Shown here piece by piece: positions 55,807 to 64,000 of a stretch of 64,000 nt of DNA. The stretch comes from Ascaphus truei (lineage: Eukaryota > Chordata > Amphibia > Anura > Ascaphidae). Location: assembly GCA_036426205.1 (NCBI GenBank), contig CM071568.1, positions 52,262,066-52,326,065 on the forward strand. The letters are read 5' to 3'. The translations under genes were made by a program, and so were the position numbers. A model generated the notes under the pieces. It was not told the origin of the DNA and made no database searches. It saw only the letters and a program-made list of their open reading frames with translations. Positions within the stretch are counted from its first letter, which is position 1, and each line of letters starts with the position of its first letter.

Positions 55807-56560
55807 TCATTTGCTTGCCCTTTTGTAACCTTTTTTTACATTCCTTATAATTCTAATATGATGCCTCCAGCCCTTCTGACTACAAGAATCTAAACGCCTG
55901 CCTCTTCTTTTCCATTTCCTCCCTACCTGTTTATTTAGCCATATTGGTTTAGTGTTATTTCTTTTATATTTATTACACACGGGTATGCATTGATAAGTGT
56001 GCTTTTCTAACAATGTTTTATGGACTGGCCATTCATCTCCCACATTTTTCCAGCAGAAACATCCTCCTAATTTATTCCTTGTAGATTAGTCCTCAGTTTA
56101 TTAAAATCTACCTTTCTAAAGTTTAAGGTCTTTGTTGAATCCAAATAATCTGTTTTTTTTTTTTTATAATTTATTTAAAATGAGACCATGTTATGATCAC
56201 TGTTACCAAAATGTTCCTGAACTTGAATATTTGTTATGACTTCTACATTGTTTGATATTACCAAATCCTGTATCCTCTCCTGGTTGGTTCCTTGATAATT
56301 TGGATCATGTAATTTTCTATAAGAACCACCAAAAACCTGTTTCCTTTTGTTGTAAAGCTAATCTCATTGCCCCAGTCTATGTCTTGATAATTAAAATCAA
56401 CATTATGCACCTAGTTTTGATGTCTTCTCCATTTTAGCTTCCTCAATCTCACAGATATTTGGTGGTTTATAGCATATCTCTACAAACATTTTCTTTGTAC
56501 TTTTACCTCCAATGCTAATTTCTATCCACAAGATCTCTACATTTTCAACATTCCAATGAT
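55807..56560 (-). mobile_element. CR1 LINE, endonuclease C-terminus and linker
   Basis: The minus strand gives, with frameshifts, FLVVLIENYMIQIIKEPT-like and QDLVISNN, then VQEHFGNSDHNMVSF (endonuclease SDH motif, ~56185-56230) and the linker TKPIWLNKQVGRKWKRRGRR with VKKGYKRASK (55807-56043). This is the N-terminal half of the same CR1 copy as 54604-54909. Confidence 0.8.
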
Positions 56561-56635
56561 CTGTTATTTGTTATTTATATGATTTTCACATGTATTACTG
56601 CTGTGAAGCGCTATGTTCATTAATGGCGCTATGTG
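56545..56635 (+). mobile_element. L2-like LINE 3' tail
   Basis: GATCTGTTATTTGTTATTTA and GTGAAGCGCTATGTTCATTA match the 3' end at 50320-50410. It is cut at 56635 by an LTR. Confidence 0.75.
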
Positions 56636-57454
56636 TGTAAGGAATCAGGGAACACGTCCTTTGCGACGTGTCCCGTCCTTACCTGTCATATCTCAGACCT
56701 CTGCTATGACACCAGCACGTGCGCGCACCCCTGCCTGCTTACAGAGCGTGCGCGCAGCTCTTCTAGTGGGCCACGGAGCTTAGCTCTGCCCCCCTAGACG
56801 AGCCACGCTTCTCTCACACGTGGCGCACATGTGACGATGTGCACTGCTCCCCAGCTGCATGGCAAGTACTCATTTAGCCCACTTGTCTCCTACAGCCAAT
56901 CCTTGCCTCGCCTAGGCCGCACCTCCGCTCCACCTCCCTTGCTACTGGTTCCTCTTACTGTTAAATACCCTGGAGTTCCTTTCCCACATTGCTGAGCATA
57001 ACTTGTTGTAGCATGAGCTCCTACGTCTGTTGTGCCTTGCTTCCTGTCCTGTGTTCTCTTGCAGTTAACTCTTCGTGTATCAACCCGGCTTGACTTTGGA
57101 ACCCTCTGGATACTGACCCCGGCTTACCCTCGACTGTGCGGATATCTCCAACCCAGACCACGGCTATACGGACCACCATGATTCTACCCTCTCCAACCCC
57201 AGACCATGGCTATATGGACTTCCACAATTTTGACCTCTCCAACCCCAGACCATGGCTAACGGACTTGACTATTCTGAACTCTCCATTCCAAGACCGTGGC
57301 AAGTATCAACTAACCCACTCTCTCCAACCAAGACCCGGCTACGTTTGACAATCTGGCAGCCAGGCATGCTTCCGCTGCTGTGGGTGCATGGTTTACTACT
57401 TCCCCACCTCAGTACCGGGATCCTGTCTTGCTCGTGGGCAGCGCATGCGTTACA
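56636..57454 (+). mobile_element. Solo Gypsy-like LTR (~819 bp)
   Basis: It starts TGTAAGGAATCAGGG and ends GCATGCGTTACA. TTAAATACCCTGG near 56960 may be the TATA region. An internal ~50-bp tandem repeat (CCAGACCA(T/C)GGCTA) occupies 57140-57330. It interrupts an L2 tail. Flanking bases ATGTG and TTGTC do not form a clear duplication. Confidence 0.7.
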
Positions 57455-57775
57455 TTGTCAGCTATTGCTTCACACGGTCAAACGAAAGTCTTAGGAAAAA
57501 GATTCAGATCGGACACTCGAGTATATATCCATGGTCACTCACCACAGTAGATCTAAACTGGGGGGGGCGGGGGTTGGGGGGAAGGATATGTGACATAGTC
57601 CCAGGATATTAGGTAGCTTTCTGTCTGATTTAGATCAGAAAGTGCAGCCATAGTGTTAATGTGATCCATCCCAAAGCTTCACAGTTACTGAGACCGGTGG
57701 ATGGGAAAAACAGACCAGAGTTCACAATGGTTCTAATTTCTCTCACCTGCTATATTTGGTGTATTTCTATGTATG

Positions 57776-57962
57776 TGTTGCAGTCCCCTGCTTGGACAGA
57801 ATCTAACAGGCAGACACCTGAGTAACTGAAATGTATTTCAAAGTGTTGCAGTCCCACTGCTTGGGACTAATCTGAGAGGCACAAGCCTGAGTACCTCAAT
57901 GTATTTCAGTTAAAGTTGCAGTCCCCTTCTGAGATGTAATAAAGCAGACAGAAGCCTGAATG
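57776..57962. repeat. ~68-bp tandem repeat, ~2.7 units
   Basis: Three units beginning GTTGCAGTCCC and containing GCCTGAGTA(A/C)CT and AATGTATTTCA. Non-coding. Confidence 0.85.
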
Positions 57963-58265
57963 TAACAATATTGTGCTACGTGTTCTCTTTGTTTACCCTA
58001 AAAGACTGTGTCATAAAAAGCCCGGACAAACAGCAGCGCCACACAAGGGAGCCGTTTGTCACAATATATATACAGACTGTCCTCGGTATCCATTATTTCG
58101 CTTTCACTTTACAATGAATGGCTTGTTCAACGCATCACAATACAATTCGCGGAATAGATTATCCGATGGTGGAATGGATTATGTGACACTCGCTGCTGTC
58201 ACAGATTAACATGGGATTTGCATTGAGATGTTTCAATATCAGATGCAAGTTTCCGGAACTGTTGT

Positions 58266-58288
58266 ATATTTGAGGTCACTTACAGATG
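58266..58288 (+). repeat. Single TIR of the TA-flanked MITE family
   Basis: TACAGATGCAGTGGCCGTTA matches the MITE end at 866-888. The partner end was not found nearby, so the copy is partial. Confidence 0.55.
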
Positions 58289-58377
58289 CAGTGGCCGTTA
58301 TCAGATAGTTTGCCTGGGTGAATCACGCATTATAGTGCGTCGTGGTCCGAGATAGTCCTCTGCAGACTAAATGGCCC

Positions 58378-58428
58378 ATCGGATTAACACAGCAAGTGTT
58401 CCTGCTGTGTTAATCCTATCGGGTTCTA
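58378..58428. repeat. Short palindrome
   Basis: ATCGGATTAACACAGCA, an 8-base loop, then TGCTGTGTTAATCCTATCG. Confidence 0.8.
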
Positions 58429-58746
58429 CCTGTCTGTAATTGACATGCAGTAAGAGAGTGGTTGAATCAGTCACTCTACACTGGCGACACACTTTATTCG
58501 AGCTTGGCTAGTCCCACGAATTCGGGTATACCCGGGTGTATTGAGGTTTGTGACTGTTTTCTGCCCGAGTGCATTGAGGTATTTTCCAAGCAGGGATTGA
58601 AGCATTTTATTTCCGCTGGCTGCAATACTGCACAGTATATATATATATACTGCATTACAATTCATGAATTTATGCCATCTGGTAGACACGCGAAGCATTG
58701 CAGCCTATTAAATCCTAATCATTATCATTTAACAGATCAGCCGCCC

Positions 58747-58875
58747 ATCAGCCAGGCATGAACCCATGCTGGGAAGGCAAATGCAACGGGGCTTGTCAGA
58801 GGTGAGGAGCGGCGCATTCCAGGTATCTGCCAGGTACATACCGGGTATTTGCTCGAATAAAGTGTGTCGTGCAGT
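58747..58875 (+). repeat. Short dispersed repeat, copy 2 (~130 bp)
   Basis: Nearly identical to 23026-23155 with only a few substitutions and one indel. The flanks are unrelated. Confidence 0.8.
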
Positions 58876-58934
58876 ACTTGCGCGCCTCTAACAGGCGATC
58901 TCGGGGGTTTTATTTAAATTTTAACACTACAGTA

Positions 58935-59175
58935 TTGTGTTACTGTGTCCGGAGCTGAACTGCATTGATTTCATTTTCTGGGGACCCCTACTTCCCAAGT
59001 TACAGGCCCCGTTATGGGGTGCCAGTATCCCTGCCATGTAAAAATCCTGTGGGTCACGTGACCGTGGGATTTTTATACTGAAGGAGATACCGGCACCACA
59101 TAATGGGGCCTGTATCTCGGGAAGTAGGGGTCCCGAGGCTGAAATCAAGTTTGTTCAGCTCAGAAGACCCCCTGC
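58935..59175. repeat. Foldback module 1
   Basis: Arms around a centre near 59057 pair over ~110 bp (e.g. GGGGACCCCTACTTCCCAAG with its inverse at ~59120). Same family as 60832-61065 and 61176-61437. Non-coding. Confidence 0.85.
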
Positions 59176-59299
59176 TCCCACACATTAGTATCAAACACCC
59201 CACCCCCCCATTCCCCAAAGAAAAACGAATTACCTTAGCAGATAGCTTCTAAGGTAATGAAGCTGCTTACATTTAATTTTTATTCATAGTGTGCGTGAG

Positions 59300-59380
59300 C
59301 AGGGGGTCTCCTGAGATGAACCAAGTTGATTCCAGCCTTGGGGGGGCCCCCTGCTTCCTGAAATACAGGTCCTGGTATGG
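59300..59380. repeat. Half foldback module
   Basis: GAGCAGGGGGTCTCCTGAGA...CCTGGTATGGGT matches one arm of the modules and is then cut off at ~59380 by other sequence. Confidence 0.7.
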
Positions 59381-59640
59381 GTTGTTAAAAAACAAACAAA
59401 CAGCGCACAGAGTGTCAATTAACTGCCACAAATAAAAGTGCTAAGCAATAAATGTGATGAGTGCAAAAATTAATATTAAGGGACACAATTAATCCACTTA
59501 GTTGATATAAAACATAAAAAGGTTACAGTGATGAATAGACTTCTATCCACAAAAAGATGTCTCACATCTCAGAAAACTGGGAAGAGAAAATGCGCACAAC
59601 TCATGGTGTAGTATTTAAAATATTATATTGATACAAATAA

Positions 59641-60027
59641 GGCCTGGGACATAGTAATTGGAAGCTCGCTGAGCCGCTCTCCTGCTCTGCCTCGCCTGCT
59701 GAAAATGGGGCTTTTTTCTGTCCTTGCAGGCGAGGCAGTGAGCGCGCTCTGGGGCAGGGACGGAGGCGGGGCGGAGGCGTGTCAGGAGGCGGAGCCAGTC
59801 CCCCGCTCCCATTGGATTGGAGCAGTCACGTGACCGCTCCTCCTCTTCCCCGAGTGGCAAATTTCAAACTTCCCTGTCTGTTCCAAGTTTCTCAGCCTCC
59901 GCACGCATCAGCGCGCATGTGGAGGGGGAAACTATAGCCGCGCTGATGACAGATGCAGGGGCTTTGTGCATCTGCTCAGCGCGGCTCAGCCCGCCTCAGC
60001 GAGTTTAAACTTACTATGTCCCAGGCC
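59641..60027. mobile_element. Harbinger-type MITE (387 bp)
   Basis: Terminal inverted repeats GGCCTGGGACATAGTAA (59641) and TTACTATGTCCCAGGCC (end 60027), flanked by TAA at 59638-59640 and 60028-60030. A 3-bp TAA duplication is the mark of PIF/Harbinger insertions. CpG-rich interior, no transposase. It sits in unassigned sequence (59381-60120) that itself interrupts a foldback module. Confidence 0.85.
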
Positions 60028-60159
60028 TAAGGGTGGTTATCACACGTACAAAAATGTAGTTCTTTTAGTCATGTAATGCAATAACCAGCATAATGATACT
60101 GCCAATGTTGGGAGACTCTCGCAGGTGGGCTACGTGGTCATCGCTATCCACATCCCTTG

Positions 60160-60510
60160 TCTCTATATTTCTACCCCTCCCCTAGTCTTTCCCTCCCTTT
60201 CCATTCTCTCTCCCGTCCACCAATATTGCTCCCTCCCCCCCCCCCCGTCTCTCCCCCCCCCCCCCCCCCCCTCTCCTTCTCCTCCCCCCCCCCCTCCCCC
60301 CCCCCTCTCCCCAGACTCTCCCTTTCTCTCTACCCCTCCCCAAGTCTCACTCACTCTCTCCCCCAGTCTCTAATTTCCTACCCAGTTTCTCTCTTTCCAC
60401 CCCCCCCCCAGTTTCTATCTACTTCTCTCTCTATCCCTCCCTCCCCCAAGCTTCTTTCTCTCTCCTTTTCTCCAGTCTCTCTTCTTTCCCTCAGTCTCTC
60501 TCTTTTTCCA
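60160..60510. repeat. Pyrimidine-rich (CCCTCT)n low-complexity tract
   Basis: C and T make up almost all of the plus strand, with C-runs at 60234-60306. Pro/Ser-rich frames are artefacts. Confidence 0.95.
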
Positions 60511-60831
60511 TACCCATAGGGGGCTATGCACTAAGCTCAATGCTATTGTGCCCGGATGAAAGAAAAAAGCACGTCCGTTAAAAAGTGAGGCCGGAGACGC
60601 GATTCACTAAGGCCTTGAGCCCATTTTTTAACGTACGTGCTCAAAATAGCCACAGCGTACGTGTTGCTTTTTTTCCCCCTGCTAGCGTTCTTAACCTTCA
60701 CATACGCTAGCTGATAGAAAAAAAGCCGCTTGTAACATTTGCATAGAGATTCTGTATCTCCATGCAAGGCTGTTACAGGCGATCGTACACTAAATAAATA
60801 CATTTTAATAATCGTGTACATGAGCAGGGGA

Positions 60832-61065
60832 TCTCCGGAGCTGAACCATATTGGTTTCAGGTCCGGGGGCCCCCTACTTCAGGAGATACAGGCCCTGTTA
60901 TGGTGTGCTGGTATCCCCTGCACTTTCAAGCTCCCGCGTCACGTGACCGGGATATTTACATTCTGCAGGGCATACCGGCACCCCATAACGGGGCCTGTAT
61001 CTCCTGAAGTAGGGGCTCCCTGAGGCTGAAACCAATGCTGTTCAGCTCTGGAGACCCCCTACACA
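60832..61065. repeat. Foldback module 2
   Basis: Arms 60832-60940 and ~60955-61065 are inverted copies (GGAGATACAGGCCCTGTTAT versus its inverse). A CACGTGAC word is at the centre. Confidence 0.85.
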
Positions 61066-61175
61066 TCTACACTACTGTAAAAACACACATAACAATAAAC
61101 AATAATTCCTTACCGTAGCGGCTATCCGCTATGGTAATGAAGCTGCATTCATGTACATTTTAATAATAGTGTGCG

Positions 61176-61437
61176 GGAGCAGGGGGTCCCCTGAGCTTAA
61201 CCGCATTGATTTCTGCCTCAGAGACCCCCTGCTTCCCGAGTTTCAGGCCCCGGTATGGGGCATCGGAGGGCAATGTTGCCGCCATCTTTATAGCATCCAA
61301 GATGCGACGTGGGCTCTATAAAGATGGCGGCGACACTGGCACCGATGCCCCAAACCGGGACCTGTAACTCGGGAAGCAGGGGGTCTCTGAGGCAGAAATC
61401 AATGCGGTTCAGCTCAGGGGACCCCCTGCTCTCGCAC
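61176..61437. repeat. Foldback module 3
   Basis: Arms of ~125 bp (GAGCAGGGGGTCCCCTGAGC at 61176, inverted at ~61437) meet around AAGATGGCGGC/GCCGCCATCTT with a ~20-bp centre. The best preserved of the three. Confidence 0.9.
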
Positions 61438-61567
61438 ACTATTAATAAAAATACATTAAAGCAGCTTCATTACCTTAGCGGCTATCCGCTAAGGCAATGA
61501 AGGGGTTAAGGCACAATAGCATGTTTATTGGGGACAATTGCCCCCAATAAACATAGCAATATACAAC

Positions 61568-63281
61568 ACACATCCCTCCCAACCCCTAACACATACAGTA
61601 CAGTAATGGGCAAAATTACTATTATCCAGATATGGATAATAGATTATTTGCCCATTATGAAAAACATAAAACATGCATAAATCAAAACATGAATTCTTAA
61701 TCTTAAAATCACCACATTGCATGTTACAATTAATTTAGCAGGACTTTTAAAAAATAAACCAACAAACCAGCAGCTACACAAATATATATGAAATGTCACA
61801 CAATTGCATTGAGTGTGTACATGATGCAATTAATCTGTGCATCATGTAACACTATGCAAAATATATGTAAAAATAGAATACACTATGAACAATGTCCCCT
61901 AACCACCAATGCCATCATGAAAATCAAATAGAAACTAAGCAACATAAATACATTTACCATCAATCAATTAATCAATTTCCTAAACCAATTACAATACAAT
62001 ATAAATCAATTATACAATTCCCTATTCAATTCCTAAAGCCAAACCATTGCCAAAAGAATTCTAAGTGAAAGTAACCACCATCATTCCAATGTAACTACCA
62101 GAAAGAAGCCATTAAAAATAACCTGTAACTAAATACAAATTACATTATTCACTCCAATGTATAAATAAAGCTGCTAAATACATTAGACATACATGAAAAG
62201 AACATAAACATTAGCAAAACAATCAATTATTATCCCTGTATGTCTATCCATATAGATAGATATACATAACATACAGGGGCAATAATAGAGCATAAAAAAC
62301 AATGCATTCACATCCAAAAATCACATAGAATACACCCATTAAGTGTCCGTGAATGTATGTATATCCATAGGGACATAGATACATTCAGGGGCATTAAATG
62401 GGAATGAAAAAATAAAAGACCTGGATAAAAAATCACAAAAACCTGTAAAAGTAAAAATAATAAACTTTTCTTTTGTTTACTTACCATTAGATGCCCACTC
62501 ACCAAAATCCAGGCGACCCGCAAGCACTGGAACCAATCCAAAGGTAACCATAAACTAATAAACCCTTACAATCCACAACGAGTCTTCTTTCTTCTATTTG
62601 TAATCCTTTACGTCAGTCTTGGGGTCATCTTTTCTTCTTTGGGGTTTTCTCCATCATCTTCCATCTTCTTACGCCACGCCCTTTTTTTCTTCTTAGGAGG
62701 GGAGGTGTTCCCTCTTCGGCGTCTGGTTTTTTTTAATGGCTTATTTCCGGTAGTTAGATTGGAATGATGGTGGTTACTTTCAATTAGAATTCTTTTGGCA
62801 ATGGTTTGGCTTTAGAAATTGAATAGAGAATTGTATAATTGATTTGTATTGTATTGTAATTGGTTTAGGAAATTGATTAATTGATTGATGGTAAATGTAT
62901 TTATGTTGCTTAGTTTCGATTTGATTTTCATGATGGCATTGGTGGTTAGGGGACATTGTTCATAGTGTATTTTATTTTTACATATATTTTGCATAGTGTT
63001 ACATGATGCACAGATTAATTGCATCATGTGCACACTTAATGCAATTGTGTGACATTTCATATATATTTGTGTAGCTGCTGGTTTGTTGGTTTATTTTTAA
63101 AAGTGCTGCTAAATTAATTGTAACATGCAATGTGGTGATTTTAAGATTAAGAATTCATGTTTTGATTTATGCATGTTTTATGTGTTTCATAATGGGCAAA
63201 TAATCTATTATCCATATCTGGATAATAGTTATTTTGCACATTATTGTACTGTATGTGTTGGGGGTGGGGGGGATTGATGTA
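61568..63281. mobile_element. Long inverted-repeat element (arms ~556 bp, spacer ~600 bp)
   Basis: 61568-62123 and 62725-63281 are inverted copies differing by scattered substitutions and a few indels (e.g. GAATTCTTAATCTTAAAATC versus its inverse at ~63155). The spacer 62124-62724 holds smaller palindromes (CCCTGTATGT...ACATACAGGG at ~62234-62279) and no recognised ORF. The family is unknown; a foldback transposon or two head-to-head copies of one repeat are both possible. A shared end sequence also occurs at 48870-48920. Confidence 0.85.
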
Positions 63282-63319
63282 TTTAATGTATAGGTCAGGT
63301 TTATTTTTTTTACATACAG

Positions 63320-63720
63320 GGTTGGTTCCTTTTGGTCTGCGGGAGACTTCTGGAGACCACCTGAGGTCTCCTCGGGCTTTCTACAGGTAGCAGGCTGGAG
63401 GTGTCCATGGGGGATACCTGTGGGGAAGATCCGGTGGCACCACCTGGGGGCACCGCGGATCCATAGGGACCAACCGTGGGCCCACAGACCCCCGTGGGAA
63501 CCACTCGAGGCCCCTCAGACACCTGTGGGTCTGACCTGGGGCCCCCCAGACAGCCACGGGCCTACCCATGGACACCACATTGTGGACCATGGTGACCCGC
63601 GGAGACCACCTGGTGGACCAAGGCGCCTGGTGGGGACCACCCATAGGCCTCCAGACCCTGTTTGAAACCTGGTGCTGGGCTTCTGTAGGTCTGTGAGGTG
63701 ATCCGTCAAGCCCACAGAGA
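63320..63720. repeat. Degenerate GC-rich minisatellite
   Basis: Irregular units of GACCACCTGGTGG, CCCGTGGG and GGGACCA across ~400 bp. Frames on both strands are spurious. Confidence 0.65.
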
Positions 63721-64000
63721 CTCCCGTGGGCCTGGGGTATTAACCCTGTATGTAAAATAATAAATCATGTAATTATGGGGGGGCACGGGGCGTGGGTTAT
63801 GTATAGAATAAATATAATGTTGTTTATTGTAGGGCTGTGTATTGTTTTCCTTGTGTGTACTGGGGGTGGGGGAAGGGGGTATTGGCCCCAAGGGTATGTG
63901 GGAAGGCCTCCCGCCTGGGTTAGTGGGTTAGTGGGTGAGGGTGGTTAGGCCTCACGGGATGGGAATTGGGGGAGGGTATTTACTGTAGGCCTCCCGCCTG
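63721..64000. repeat. G-rich sequence with direct repeat at window end
   Basis: GGCCTCCCGCCTG occurs at ~63905 and again at 63988. The style resembles 49080-49150. No gene. Confidence 0.5.

Noticed and set aside
59641..60027. GC-rich regulatory region
   Set aside because: TIRs and TAA duplication show it is a Harbinger-type MITE.

Overview
The window looks like repeat-dense, gene-free DNA from a large vertebrate genome, most likely an anuran amphibian. I base this on the mix of repeats: RTE, CR1 and L2-type LINEs, Penelope-like elements (PLEs) with GIY-YIG endonucleases, LTR retrotransposons including a SCAN-like Gag, a CORE-type tRNA-SINE, hAT and Harbinger MITEs, and many minisatellites. 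I recognise no host exon, rRNA or tRNA gene. Every protein-like reading frame I can name belongs to a transposable element, and most are broken. The species assignment is an inference from repeat content.

Layout. 0.14-12.4 kb: one RTE LINE (+) split by four insertions: a TA-flanked MITE, a 9-kb LTR element block, a foldback element and a solo LTR. The 9-kb block (1525-10519, minus strand, TATG target duplication) has two open, overlapping reading frames (640 and 389 codons) and no recognisable polymerase; its 5' LTR is split by foreign sequence and an 88-N gap. 13.3-21.6 kb: two PLE copies (minus), inverted repeats, and hammerhead-ribozyme-bearing repeat units. 21.66-24.65 kb: decayed SCAN/zinc-knuckle Gag (+), then a decayed relative of the 389-codon protein. 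25-27 kb: unassigned AT-rich sequence.

26.98-44.4 kb: an ~8.5-kb block appears twice in tandem. The second copy differs from the first mostly by small insertions, as expected of uncorrected long-read gap filling, so the duplication is probably false. Each copy ends in a C-rich satellite. 44.4-50.4 kb: LINE (minus), microsatellites, G/C-rich arrays and an L2 3' end. 51-57.5 kb: a CR1 LINE (minus) split by two insertions, a CORE-SINE and two related LTR fragments. 57.7-64 kb: tandem repeats, a family of ~250-bp foldback modules, a Harbinger-type MITE and a 1.7-kb inverted repeat.

The most unusual items are the pol-less LTR element with its uncharacterised protein, whose C-terminal domain recurs in a second diverged copy 14 kb beyond the element, and the hammerhead repeat units with compensatory stem changes. 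The genes do not form a pathway; their relationships are those of nested insertion.
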